Positions 54,096 to 63,260 of a stretch of DNA of 64,000 bases are shown in pieces. The stretch's first letter is position 1. The number at the start of each line of letters is the position of its first letter. This stretch comes from Bacillus sp. OxB-1 (GTDB taxonomy: Bacteria > Bacillota > Bacilli > Bacillales_A > Planococcaceae), in the NCBI RefSeq assembly GCF_000829195.1, contig NZ_AP013294.1, positions 3,173,001 to 3,237,000 on the forward strand. The letters are read 5' to 3'. The notes under the pieces are model-generated. The model saw only the letters and a program-made list of their open reading frames with translations, was not told the DNA's origin and did no database searches. Position numbers and translations under genes: made by a program.

Positions 54096-55247
54096 ATGCG
54101 CATGTTTGTTTATTTCATTGTATTCTTCTCATTTTTTGATCTGTTTTCACAATTGCCCGTCATGAGCCCCTTTGCCCTGTCACTCGGGGCCTCTTCGTTT
54201 TTGACAGGCTTGGCGGTTGGCATGTATTCATTCTCCAATACGATCGGTAATGTCATTTCAGGTTTCATGACGGACCGGAGAGGCCCTTTTCTTATTCTAT
54301 TAATCGGCCTTTTGGCATCCGGGTTATCCCTTTTCCTCTATTCCGCCGTTTACGATCCAACTTCTTTATTAGGGGTTCGATTTGTCCACGGTTTCATGGA
54401 AGGGCTGATCGTCCCGGCGGCATTCACGTTTTTGGCCAATCGGGCGGAAGAATCCAAAAGAGGACGAAGTGTTGCCATTTCTGGCGCTTTTGTCGGGATG
54501 GCCGCCATTATCGGACCTGCGTATGGAGGAATCGTAGGCGCAAAAATGGGGACGCCCTTCATCATGGCCATCAACGGTGGAATCATGCTCGTCTTGGCGA
54601 TTCTTGCCTTTTTCACACTCCGGTCATTCAGCCATGTCCGGAAACGCCCGACTGGGAAGGGAAAGCATTTCCGGGTCCGTCAATTGTTTATGCACCGTGG
54701 AATGGTCCGGGCCTTCGCGGGCGCCTTTTTCCTCATGTTCTCCCAAGGCGTATTGGCGCTTATCCTTCCATTGAAAGTGGAGTTCCTAGGGTTTGATTCG
54801 AAAATGAGCGGTATGTTGCTGAGCACTTTCGGCGTCGTCGCGATTCTCATTTTCCTGTTGCCCATCAATCGGATTTTCGATAAAGTGCGCCCCATGGTTA
54901 CGCTGGCATTCGGTATTTCCCTCATGGGCATCAGCATGATTCTGCTAAGCTTGGTCGAGGACATGGCACTTCTTTTCATCGCCATGTCATGTTACGGTGT
55001 CGGCTTCGCCTTTTTATTTCCTTCAATCAATTCATTGCTCATCGATTCCTCAACCGAGGAATTCCGTGGAAAAGCATACGGCTATTTCTATGCGTTCTTT
55101 TCGATCGGGGTCGTGGCAGGTTCCAGCGTCATCGGCTACTTGGATTTGAGTTTCAAAGGAGGCTTCATGCTAACTGGGATCATTCTGCTAGTCGTTGCCA
55201 TCTATACGATATTCGGAATGAAACGCAAGCTAGCCCCTGCACAGTAA
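54096..55247 (+). CDS. Major facilitator superfamily exporter
   Basis: The 383-residue protein has about 12 membrane helices, motif A between helices 2 and 3 (GFMTDRRGP) and the helix-5 motif C-like GPAYGGIVG, features of proton-driven drug exporters. The substrate is unknown. ATG at 54096 has a modest RBS (AAAGAGGA). It ends in a strong terminator. Confidence 0.85.
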   Translation: MRMFVYFIVFFSFFDLFSQLPVMSPFALSLGASSFLTGLAVGMYSFSNTIGNVISGFMTDRRGPFLILLIGLLASGLSLFLYSAVYDPTSLLGVRFVHGFMEGLIVPAAFTFLANRAEESKRGRSVAISGAFVGMAAIIGPAYGGIVGAKMGTPFIMAINGGIMLVLAILAFFTLRSFSHVRKRPTGKGKHFRVRQLFMHRGMVRAFAGAFFLMFSQGVLALILPLKVEFLGFDSKMSGMLLSTFGVVAILIFLLPINRIFDKVRPMVTLAFGISLMGISMILLSLVEDMALLFIAMSCYGVGFAFLFPSINSLLIDSSTEEFRGKAYGYFYAFFSIGVVAGSSVIGYLDLSFKGGFMLTGIILLVVAIYTIFGMKRKLAPAQ

Positions 55248-55255
55248 AACACGGA

Positions 55256-55291
55256 AAAACATCCTAGCACCGGATCGCTAGGATGTTTTTT
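55256..55291 (+). terminator. Terminator of the MFS gene
   Basis: CATCCTAGC pairs with GCTAGGATG, followed by TTTTTT. It also faces the convergent azoreductase gene. Confidence 0.85.
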
Positions 55292-55300
55292 CATGTCCAT

Positions 55301-55927
55301 TTAAAATGTTTTGGCCAATTCACTTAGCTCTGCCAGGCAATCCGCCCGCGTCCGTTCGGGATTGGAAGAATTCACGTCGAGACCTTCCGCGATGACCGCC
55401 TGGAAATTATGGATTCCCAGGAATGACATGATCGCCTGCAAATAGCTTTTCGAAAACTCCAGCTCCGCATTTGGCCCTTCCGAATAAAACCCGCCCCGCG
55501 TTTCAATAAGGAGACAAGGTCGGTCCTCCAAAAGGCCCATCGCTCCTTCCGCGGTGTAATGGAACGTCTTGCCAACGATGCAGATCGTGTCCATGTACGC
55601 TTTCAACATCGGTGGAAAGCTCAGATTCCAGAAAGGAGCCGAAAACACTACCTTATCCGCTGTCATGAACTGGTCAGTCAATTGGTCCATCCGTTCGCTT
55701 TTTTCCAACTCCACCGGCGTCAACTTCTCCTTGGACGCGAATTTACCCCAAGCTCGGAAGACATCTACATCGAGGAATGGAATATCCGCTTTGTACAAAT
55801 CAAGGATTTCAATCTCATCTTCCGGGTTATGTACTTCATACTCCTGTAAAAAATGGTTTGCCAGTTTGGAGGAATCCGAGTTTTCATCCTCCTTTGGATT
55901 TACTTTTACATACAATAATTTGGCCAT
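55301..55927 (-). CDS. azoR: FMN-dependent NADH-azoreductase
   Basis: The 208-residue flavodoxin-fold enzyme has the FMN-binding SAPFWNLSFPPMLKAYMDT and ETRGGFYSEGP segments of the AzoR family. It reduces quinones and azo bonds and protects against thiol-specific stress in relatives. ATG at 55927 follows GGGAGG; the frame's first codon is a TTG two codons earlier. Confidence 0.92.
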   Translation of the reverse strand: MAKLLYVKVNPKEDENSDSSKLANHFLQEYEVHNPEDEIEILDLYKADIPFLDVDVFRAWGKFASKEKLTPVELEKSERMDQLTDQFMTADKVVFSAPFWNLSFPPMLKAYMDTICIVGKTFHYTAEGAMGLLEDRPCLLIETRGGFYSEGPNAELEFSKSYLQAIMSFLGIHNFQAVIAEGLDVNSSNPERTRADCLAELSELAKTF

Positions 55928-56027
55928 TACCAAAGCCTCCCATCTGTACCTACAAATCTACTATATCCTTGTTTGGTAATAAAAGCAATTATTAGAAGGG
56001 AGTTGGTTAATATGATAGTTTGGGGTG

Positions 56028-56395
56028 GACTTTTGGGAGAGTGTTTTGAGGTGGAGCGGGAACGTTTTGAAGGTAGGCGAGAATGTTTCGAGGTGGCCTG
56101 GGAGCGTTGCGAGGTATCTTGAATACATTGCGAGGTGGAAGGGGATTGTTTTGGAGTTGGGGGTAAGCGTTGAGAGGTGATAGATATGTTGGGAGGTTTG
56201 GCACAAACGTTGCAAGGTCGTCCGGCAGCGTTGCGAGGGTTTGGAGATATATTTCGAAGTTGAATCCAAACGTTGCGAGGGTTTGAATCCGTTTAGAGGT
56301 CCGAGGGATACGTTGGGAACTCAGTCAACAATGTTTCAAACTCGACCAAAAACATCGCGAAGTGTAGCAAGAACGTTTCGAATCCGCCCCCCAGT
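56028..56395. repeat. Array D: degenerate 21-bp direct repeats, same family as B and C in opposite orientation
   Basis: Sixteen successive units from 56049 to 56380, fourteen exactly 21 bp and two 19 bp. Each starts AGGT or similar and ends near AACGTTTCG or AGCGTTGCG. The reverse complement reads CGAAACGTT...ACCT, the consensus of arrays B and C. It fills the gap between azoR and recQ. Confidence 0.92.
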
Positions 56396-56425
56396 GCTTC
56401 TAACAAAGAGAAACGTTTGCCAATC

Positions 56426-56471
56426 AAAAAGCCCCGGTCGTCTGGCTATCACTTTGCCAACACCGAGGGCT
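56426..56471 (-). terminator. Terminator of recQ
   Basis: On the minus strand AGCCCTCGGT and ACCGGGGCT pair around a long loop, then TTTTTGATTGG. Confidence 0.7.
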
Positions 56472-56483
56472 AAATAAACTATG

Positions 56484-58253
56484 TTATACATTCTGCACTG
56501 TAAACTTCCGGATTTCCTCCATGAACTGGTCTCCGTACCGTTCCAATTTCGTCTGACCGACTCCGTTCACTTCCAGGAATTCATCGGCAGTTAGCGGTTT
56601 TCTTGCGGCCATGTCATGAAGGGACTTGTCCGAGAAGATGACAAATGGCGGTACGCCCGCTTCCTGGGCGAGCTCGCGCCGCAATGCCCGCAATTGTTCG
56701 AAGAGCGGATCGTCTTTTGTAATCTGTTTGGTGATGACCGAAACTTTGCGTGTGACGGTCACATTACCGAGAAGGACTTCTTTTCCTTGGTCAGTCACAT
56801 AGATGGTCGGAAATGGCCCGTTCTCCACTCCGAGATAATTTTCCGAGATGATGAACTCAATGAAAGCGGAAATGTCTTTCACAGACCAACTTTTCAACAA
56901 GCCATAGGTCGTCAACTTATCAAACCCGAATTCTACGACTTTTTTATTGGCAGAGCCTTTCAATACTTGGGCGATCATCGTTTTTCCGAATCGCTGCCCC
57001 ATGCGGATGACGCAGGACAGCACTTTTTGGACATCGACGGTGACGTCACTGCTTTCCCTCGTGTCAGTGCAGTTGGCACACCGACCGCAGTCGATGACTT
57101 CCTCTTCTCCAAAATACGATATGATGAATTTTTGCAGACACGCTTCCGTATGGCAATAGTCGACCATCGACCGGAGTTTCTCCAGCTCTCCGGGAATCCG
57201 GCTTATGTCCAACGATTGATCGATTAAAAACCGCTGCGTCTGCACATCTTGGGAAGAAAACAGCAAGGTGCATTCGCTGTCGAGCCCATCCCGGCCGGCT
57301 CGCCCCGCCTCTTGATAATAGCTTTCCATATTCCGAGGCATTTGGTAATGAATTACGTATCTAATATTACTTTTATCAATTCCCATTCCGAACGCATTCG
57401 TCGCCACCATGACGGTCGCTTCGTCCATCAAAAAGCGGTCCTGCTCCGATTGCCGTTCTTGATCAGAAAGGCCGCCGTGATATTTGGCGACAGAAATGCC
57501 GTTCTTCTTCAGAAGGTCATGGACGCTTTCCACCGCTTTCCGTGTGGCGGCGTAGATGATGCCGGCTTCCCCCTCATTTTTCCGAACATACTCTTTTACA
57601 TATTGGTCCCGGTCTTGTCCTTTGATGACCGAAAAAGTGAGGTTATTCCTCTCAAAACCGGTGATAACCGAATTTTCATCCACTATATCCAATTGTTGGC
57701 AAATGTCTTCCCGGACAGCCGGAGTGGCGGTCGCCGTCAAAGCAAGAACCACAGGCTTTTCATCGAATAAAGAGACGACACGGCTAATATTCCGATAGCT
57801 CGGACGGAAATCATGCCCCCATTGGGAGATACAGTGAGCTTCGTCAATCGCAATCATCGGCACGGACATTTGCTGCAGCAGATTCATGAACGATGGGGCA
57901 TCCAATCGTTCAGGTGCCACATAAAGAAGCTTGTACATGCCGGCCAACGCGTTTTCCATCGTCCCGAAATACTCTTCGGATGACAGAGTGCTATTGATGT
58001 AAGCAGCCGGAATCCCCGCCTGATGGAGGGCATCCACCTGATCTTTCATCAAGGAGATCAATGGCGAAATGACGAGCACAGTCCCTTCCATGACGAGGGC
58101 GGGCACTTGGTAACAGATAGACTTCCCGCCTCCGGTCGGCATGACACATAGCATGTCTTCCCCATTCAACACCCCTTCGATCACTTGCTCTTGCCCGATT
58201 CGGAATGAGGGATAACCGAAGTAAGTTGTCAGCACTTGTAACGCTTTTTGGAT
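56484..58253 (-). CDS. recQ: ATP-dependent DNA helicase RecQ
   Basis: The helicase has Walker A (MPTGGGKSICYQVPAL), DEAH (AIDEAHCISQWGHDFR), motif VI (QEAGRAGRDG), a RQC zinc site (CLQKFIISYFG, CGRCANC) and a C-terminal HRDC domain. The first standard start is GTG at 58235, 25 nt after the strong RBS GAGGAGG. The frame continues upstream to ATC at 58253, 7-8 nt from that RBS, encoding IQKALQVLTTYFGY as in RecQ N-termini. An ATC start or a mutated ATG is likely, giving 589 residues. Confidence 0.9.
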   Translation of the reverse strand: MQKALQVLTTYFGYPSFRIGQEQVIEGVLNGEDMLCVMPTGGGKSICYQVPALVMEGTVLVISPLISLMKDQVDALHQAGIPAAYINSTLSSEEYFGTMENALAGMYKLLYVAPERLDAPSFMNLLQQMSVPMIAIDEAHCISQWGHDFRPSYRNISRVVSLFDEKPVVLALTATATPAVREDICQQLDIVDENSVITGFERNNLTFSVIKGQDRDQYVKEYVRKNEGEAGIIYAATRKAVESVHDLLKKNGISVAKYHGGLSDQERQSEQDRFLMDEATVMVATNAFGMGIDKSNIRYVIHYQMPRNMESYYQEAGRAGRDGLDSECTLLFSSQDVQTQRFLIDQSLDISRIPGELEKLRSMVDYCHTEACLQKFIISYFGEEEVIDCGRCANCTDTRESSDVTVDVQKVLSCVIRMGQRFGKTMIAQVLKGSANKKVVEFGFDKLTTYGLLKSWSVKDISAFIEFIISENYLGVENGPFPTIYVTDQGKEVLLGNVTVTRKVSVITKQITKDDPLFEQLRALRRELAQEAGVPPFVIFSDKSLHDMAARKPLTADEFLEVNGVGQTKLERYGDQFMEEIRKFTVQNV

Positions 58254-58302
58254 CGGAACTACCTCCTCTTAACAAAGGCTTCGGGCCCCTGTGCTTTTTT
58301 CC

Positions 58303-58725
58303 TTATTCCAACAACATCCGCTCTTCATCCCGGCTATGTATTTCATTCACCACGAGGAGCGCGTGAAATTTATGTAGGACGTTCGGGCTTAACTCTTCCT
58401 GTTTCCGAAGTTCCTGAATATCTTCCACAATAATGCGGAGCAAGTCATGATCCCGGGTCAATTGGATGATCGCTTCCTTCAATCCGGGATTCTGCTCCGC
58501 GATATCTTTGTATAGCCCTTCCTCTTCCGCATCGGCGTGGCTGATGATACGCGTGATCCAAAAATCGAGCAGTTCATCGGCAGCTTCGTTGGCGGATTTC
58601 AAATCGCCCTGTCTTAAAAAATCCATCATGACTTCCGTTTTATCGGTCGCGCCAGAAAGTCCACCATCGTGAATGGCCCGATGGGAATGAAGTTGCTTCA
58701 ATGCAGGTCCTGTCATTTCAATCAT
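58303..58725 (-). CDS. Hemerythrin-like HHE-domain protein
   Basis: The 140-residue four-helix protein has His/Glu metal ligands in LHSHRAIHDGG, SHADAEEEGLY, TRDHDLL and EIHSRDEERMLL. It probably binds a di-iron centre for O2/NO sensing or iron handling. No partner domain is fused. Start ATG, RBS AAAGGA. Confidence 0.85.
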   Translation of the reverse strand: MIEMTGPALKQLHSHRAIHDGGLSGATDKTEVMMDFLRQGDLKSANEAADELLDFWITRIISHADAEEEGLYKDIAEQNPGLKEAIIQLTRDHDLLRIIVEDIQELRKQEELSPNVLHKFHALLVVNEIHSRDEERMLLE

Positions 58726-58827
58726 CCTTTCTAGTGAATCCTATGTTTACAATACCAGAAATTTTCTGCGATGGACAATGAAGAGCAAAAAGGCACCAGA
58801 GGAATGCTCCGGCACCAAGATCGTCAG

Positions 58828-59640
58828 TTATTTCTTATCAGTGGAGCTGAACATCGTCGCGACCAACAGCCCCATGATCAACGCAATCACGCTCATCACA
58901 AAAGGGGTGCCACTATCCGGAATGCCAGGATAAACGACGAAGACCGAACCGAGAATGAGTCCGATAATGCTCGCAAAAGTCAGATTCGTATAATTGGCCA
59001 ACAAATAAGCGATCGCCTTACTGCTGACGATGAATCCTACAATAACCCCTGCACCGATGACGGCAATGATCGGTAAATTCAAATTGGACAACGCACCGAT
59101 TGCCGTCGAATAGACTCCGAGCAATAACAGGATGAACGAACCGCTAATTCCCGGTAGTAGCATCGCCATACTACCAGCCCATCCGGCCAGGAACAAGCCG
59201 ATAGTATTCAATGGGGTTAGCGAGGTGATCGGAGCCGCGTCACCCGGTTTGATGAAAGCAGTGGAAGCCAATGCTGCTCCAAGGAGTAACAATAAGAGAA
59301 AGTGGCCAAACTTGAAGTTCCGCTTGACGTCAGCTTGTTTCGCGATGAAAGGCAAAACTCCGACTATCAAACCGATGAAGAAGAACTGGGTCGGCGCATA
59401 GTGATTTTTCAACAAGTATTCCATTACCCTGCTTAAGGATAATAAAGCAGTCCCGATGCCGATCGCCAGCGGCAATAAAAATCCAATATGCTTCTTCCAA
59501 TGGCGGCTGAAAAATCCGCTGATCGACGCAAGTAGGTCGTCATAAATACCGAGAATGAACGCGATCGTCCCTCCGCTCACTCCCGGAATTAAATCACTGA
59601 TTCCCATGAAGAATCCGCGGTATATATTTTTCCATTCCAT
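58828..59640 (-). CDS. DUF368 undecaprenyl-phosphate translocase (PopT-like)
   Basis: The 270-residue protein has eight or so helices and two inverted family motifs (DLIPGVSGGTIAFILGIYD and AMLLPGISGSFILLLLGVY). DUF368 proteins return the lipid carrier C55-P across the membrane for cell-wall synthesis. Start ATG behind GGAGGAACG. Confidence 0.88.
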   Translation of the reverse strand: MEWKNIYRGFFMGISDLIPGVSGGTIAFILGIYDDLLASISGFFSRHWKKHIGFLLPLAIGIGTALLSLSRVMEYLLKNHYAPTQFFFIGLIVGVLPFIAKQADVKRNFKFGHFLLLLLLGAALASTAFIKPGDAAPITSLTPLNTIGLFLAGWAGSMAMLLPGISGSFILLLLGVYSTAIGALSNLNLPIIAVIGAGVIVGFIVSSKAIAYLLANYTNLTFASIIGLILGSVFVVYPGIPDSGTPFVMSVIALIMGLLVATMFSSTDKK

Positions 59641-59764
59641 TCAATCCGTTCCTCCAATTTTTTTCAATGTTACCAGTATACCATTTTTCCGGAGAAGCCA
59701 TAAATTTTCTATGGATTCAAAAGAAAAAGCAATTGTACCCTGAATCGGATACAACTGCAAGAGT

Positions 59765-60874
59765 CTACTGGAGGAAGGCTATGAGCAAAATGATCAGAAG
59801 CGGCAAGAAAATGACTACATAGCCGAGCGGATTCCCAAAGTTCATCGTCCAGCCGACACCGAACCTTTTTTCCACGAAGACGGATGGGTCGTTCCGATTC
59901 ACATAGAAGACTCCCGCTTTCCAATAGCGGTCCTCATCCACATCCGTGATTCCCGGCACGGCTTCATCCTCGAATGCCACTTCGATCCGGGATCCGCCTT
60001 GCCCGACCTTGAAGGCATAAAAAACGGTTCCGGCTAAAACGAGCACCATGAACGCAAGCGGCATCGCCAGCATGAGCGCGGCATTGCCAAGACCTTCATG
60101 GATGGTCGTCAATTGGAGGAAGCTGAGTAAGATGGTCACTAATATAGTCGTCAAATATAAGAACCAGCTCGTATATTTACGGAATGATAGTTGCTGGACT
60201 GCCGATGTGCGGTTCCGGACGGCGCTTATTTTAATGCCCGACCGTTTCGTCATCCAGTGGATCCCCCACATCATCGCTTGCATGACCAATAAGATAAGTG
60301 GAAGGGAAGCGACCGAAAAAGGCGTTTTGGAAGTAAAAGCATCCGGCTGGCCATCCGGTCCCCAATGTGTCGGGATCAAATCGGGCATTCCTGCATACTG
60401 AGTAAACGTATAGGCGATCAATCCAATAGAGATGACCATCGGCAAAATATAGAATGGGGACGGTAACATTTCGTCTTTCGTACGGATGGCAAGATCGGCA
60501 ACACGAATTTGTTTCAGTCCGGAACCCCATTCGTTTTCGCGTTTCAATTTCGTCGTCTTCACATGAAAATAAAAATAGAGGACCATATTCAGGACAAGGA
60601 TGCCAAATTGGACGGCCAAGCCGGTTAAAATAATCCGTTCATCAGAATGATCTCTCGCTGACATCCACATGATAAATAGAGCGGACAAGAGGAGACCTAC
60701 GACTATAATCGTCCCGGTATAAATTTTCTTGAACCGGGCAAGGGCCGGATCTCCCGTATGACTTTCAGGAACCGTAACACCGAATACAACTGTGTTGCGG
60801 AGCAAATAAGGGATGGCCGATTGCAGCAAAATGATGAATCCAGTGACAATGAGAAAAATGGAAAAGGGTCCCAT
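59765..60874 (-). CDS. DUF1648/DUF5808 membrane protein
   Basis: The 369-residue integral membrane protein has seven to eight helices. It contains the DUF1648 segment (MPDLIPTHWGPDGQPDAF) and a C-terminal DUF5808-like part (YWKAGVFYVNRNDPSVFVEKR, in part; GWTMNFGNP). Function is unknown; such proteins usually follow YtrA-type GntR regulators. It overlaps closely (3-bp gap) with the GntR gene, so it is co-transcribed. Confidence 0.85.
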   Translation of the reverse strand: MGPFSIFLIVTGFIILLQSAIPYLLRNTVVFGVTVPESHTGDPALARFKKIYTGTIIVVGLLLSALFIMWMSARDHSDERIILTGLAVQFGILVLNMVLYFYFHVKTTKLKRENEWGSGLKQIRVADLAIRTKDEMLPSPFYILPMVISIGLIAYTFTQYAGMPDLIPTHWGPDGQPDAFTSKTPFSVASLPLILLVMQAMMWGIHWMTKRSGIKISAVRNRTSAVQQLSFRKYTSWFLYLTTILVTILLSFLQLTTIHEGLGNAALMLAMPLAFMVLVLAGTVFYAFKVGQGGSRIEVAFEDEAVPGITDVDEDRYWKAGVFYVNRNDPSVFVEKRFGVGWTMNFGNPLGYVVIFLPLLIILLIAFLQ

Positions 60875-60877
60875 AAT

Positions 60878-61261
60878 TTATTCCTCCTTCAAATTTGAAT
60901 GAATCTCCGAGAGAAGATGTTGGATTTCTTCGAATTTCATGCCAAGCACCAAGGCTTCCGCAACAATCGGTCTCATTTCCTCTTCGATTCTCCCCCGGTG
61001 TGCGGAAGAGAGCTCCCCCTCCTGGATGGTATTCAGGACGGCTCCAGATTTTGGCACAATCGTAATGATCCCTTTCTTTTCAAGGGCATGGTAGGCCTTA
61101 TTGACAGTATGCATATTCATGCCAAGATCGGCAGCGAGCGAACGGACGGATGGCAATGGATCGCCATCCCGCAAATTTCCACGCGCAGCCAATTCGATCA
61201 ACTGGTTCGCCAATTGCAAATAGATCGGAGTTTCGGAATCCGGATCGATTCGAATCAACAT
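60878..61261 (-). CDS. GntR-family regulator, YtrA subfamily
   Basis: The 127-residue protein has a winged HTH (LPSVRSLAADLGMNMHTVNKAY) and a short YtrA-type dimerisation tail. Such regulators control membrane protein or ABC transporter operons, often in response to cell-wall stress. A palindromic operator overlaps its promoter. Confidence 0.9.
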   Translation of the reverse strand: MLIRIDPDSETPIYLQLANQLIELAARGNLRDGDPLPSVRSLAADLGMNMHTVNKAYHALEKKGIITIVPKSGAVLNTIQEGELSSAHRGRIEEEMRPIVAEALVLGMKFEEIQHLLSEIHSNLKEE

Positions 61262-61290
61262 AATGGACGCCTCCTTTTTGTTCTATGTTC

Positions 61291-61328
61291 ATTATAACAA
61301 ATCTGATCTACTTTGTATATAACAAAGT
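61291..61328 (-). promoter_or_regulatory. Promoter and operator of the GntR/DUF1648 operon
   Basis: TATAAT (61296-61291, minus strand) with TATACA as a weak -35 lies under the palindrome ACTTTGTATATAACAAAGT (61310-61328). The overlap predicts autorepression. Confidence 0.8.
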
Positions 61329-61394
61329 TGAGTGATGTTGAATAAATCCGCTTGCAGTGCAAAAGTCAGGAAACCGATGATACCCGCTTTCATG

Positions 61395-61425
61395 AAAAAA
61401 CCCTTAGGATTTTTTATCCTAAGGG
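61395..61425 (-). terminator. Terminator of the deacetylase gene
   Basis: CCCTTAGGAT pairs with ATCCTAAGGG; TTTTTT follows on the minus strand. Confidence 0.9.
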
Positions 61426-61431
61426 AAAATT

Positions 61432-62916
61432 TCATTCCAACTCTGAAACTGTGACAAAGACATACCCTTCACTTTGTAAATAGGACAGGACCGCTTCCAA
61501 GCCATCCGCCGTAGATTGGTGGATATCGTGCATGAGGACGATGCTTCCGTTTTTGGTCGAGCCTTTCACTTTTTCAAGCAACAGCTCGGGGTCGCGATGT
61601 TTCCAATCCAATGTATCGACATCCCATAGAACGACCGGCAATCCGGAGACATTCCGGACTTCGCTGTTGACTGCTCCATACGGAGGTCGGAATACGGTCG
61701 CTTTATTCCCTGTCACTTCCTCGATCATACTGGACGTCCGGAGTATTTCCTGTTTCGCTTTTTCAGCCCCCATTTTGGTCAAGTCGGGATGATTCCATGA
61801 ATGGTTGCCCAGTTCATGTCCGGCTGCCGCGACTTGTCTCGCAATTTCCGGATAGTATTCAACCCGGCTGCCTAACATGAAAAAGGTCGCTTTGGCGTCG
61901 TGTCTTTGCAGGATATCAAGGATTTGAACCGTCACTTTCGGATCCGGTCCGTCATCGAAGGTCAATGCAATTTTTTTGATAGTTTGACCGTCTTGTTCGA
62001 CCGTGTCCCCATTTTCCGTTGCACCTGAATCAGGACCCTCCACTTCTGGAGAAGTTAGTCCATCCAACGGTTTTTCCGTTTCTTGTCCGATTGGAGTAGA
62101 TGGCTCCTCGGATATGGATTGGAACCGGTCCACAAGAAGATGGTTCACTTTCTGGATGGGCAGCGAGATGACAGGCGGTCCGGCAACTCGGGCGGCAAAA
62201 CTATCTTCCTTGAAATAAAATACGAGGGCATCATCCGTGACAGCAAAGTTCTCAAAGTGGGTCCAGTCCGCTTTCGTATACTGCTCGACTGCTTCCGTCC
62301 TAATATAATTTTCCAGCGAAGCATCTGCAGAGATCGCTTCCTTGACAATATGCGACAATTTCTCCAAACGGTTTTGATTGCCGCCTAGCAGGTTCGTTAA
62401 GGAAATGCTTTCGCCCGTTTCCGGGTTGAGATGGAAGGAACGGATTTCCGACGTACCATCTTTTCCGCCTGTGAACATATTCGTCACCAGCACGAACGAA
62501 TAACTCCCTGAATGGTGAGGCATCGTTTCAAACGAAACATTGAGCTCCCCGTCTGGATCCATCCCCAGTTTTTTATTTTCTTTCATTAATACGAGATAAT
62601 TGTCTTTTGCGGTGTTGATATATGTCGACACTTCTTCATTGAAATCCGTATGTAAGCTTTGTGGATATTGGATAGCGTAAGGTGCAAAGCGATCGTTCGA
62701 TGTTTCTGTGATGATTTTGATGCCTGGATAATTGGAGTCGATCGATTCCACAATGGTCGGTGCCGCACTCTGCCTCTCCTTTTTCGATGACGCGGCTGCT
62801 TCTTGCTTTTGAGTGTGAAAGATGAGATAGATCGCTGCCACCGTCAGGGTGATGATCGTCACCGAAAATGTAAAATCAATCCAATAGGAACGTCTTCTCC
62901 TATTTATTTTCTTCAT
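61432..62916 (-). CDS. Membrane-anchored polysaccharide deacetylase (PdaC-like)
   Basis: The 494-residue protein has an N-terminal anchor (FTFSVTIITLTVAAIYLIF), a DUF3298-type middle domain (about 75-265), an acidic linker and a C-terminal NodB domain. The NodB domain has all five motifs: TFDDGPD, HSWNHPDL, RPPYG, DVDTLDW and LMHDIH. It deacetylates cell-wall glycan outside the cell; this domain order is that of B. subtilis PdaC. Confidence 0.9.
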   Translation of the reverse strand: MKKINRRRRSYWIDFTFSVTIITLTVAAIYLIFHTQKQEAAASSKKERQSAAPTIVESIDSNYPGIKIITETSNDRFAPYAIQYPQSLHTDFNEEVSTYINTAKDNYLVLMKENKKLGMDPDGELNVSFETMPHHSGSYSFVLVTNMFTGGKDGTSEIRSFHLNPETGESISLTNLLGGNQNRLEKLSHIVKEAISADASLENYIRTEAVEQYTKADWTHFENFAVTDDALVFYFKEDSFAARVAGPPVISLPIQKVNHLLVDRFQSISEEPSTPIGQETEKPLDGLTSPEVEGPDSGATENGDTVEQDGQTIKKIALTFDDGPDPKVTVQILDILQRHDAKATFFMLGSRVEYYPEIARQVAAAGHELGNHSWNHPDLTKMGAEKAKQEILRTSSMIEEVTGNKATVFRPPYGAVNSEVRNVSGLPVVLWDVDTLDWKHRDPELLLEKVKGSTKNGSIVLMHDIHQSTADGLEAVLSYLQSEGYVFVTVSELE

Positions 62917-63148
62917 AAAAAATCTCCTTTTCTATTGGTAAAAAGTTAGACGGGGCATCTTCGAAAATAGTTTCGAAAAAAGAGGATTCAAGTAAATAAT
63001 TGGCGAAAAATCTATGATTCAAGTATACAGGAGATTGTCTTAAAACCCAATAGATGTTGCGTGTCGAAAAAACTGAATTTCATTGTCGATGTTTCTGTTT
63101 ATGTAAAAAGTACGAATGAAACCACTTTTCCATCCTGTAAATATGTGA

Positions 63149-63229
63149 TACAATAACAGAACCCGGATCTTGCAAATGCGGGCTTACTTTTGCATGTCTA
63201 AAATTAACTTTAATATTTTGCCGATCCGG
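63149..63229 (+). promoter_or_regulatory. Extended -10 promoter and structured leader of trhO
   Basis: TGATACAAT (extended -10, TACAAT at 63149) precedes a leader in which CCGGATC (63163) pairs with GATCCGG (63223-63229). Inside are TGCAAA/TTTGCA and an A/T-rich stem, together resembling a three-way junction. I cannot match it to a known riboswitch. Confidence 0.45.
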
Positions 63230-63260
63230 ATGTACTTTAAAATAAGGTGGGTAAAAGGAA

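Noticed and set aside
56028-56395. Array D considered as a decayed coiled-coil gene (7-codon period)
   Set aside because: One frame gives RWSGNVLK-like heptads for a few units, but 19-bp units and stops break it, and array B has mixed 18-22 bp units with no common frame.
63163-63229. trhO leader as a purine riboswitch
   Set aside because: Three-way junction shape is similar, but the conserved purine-riboswitch loop and junction bases are not present.
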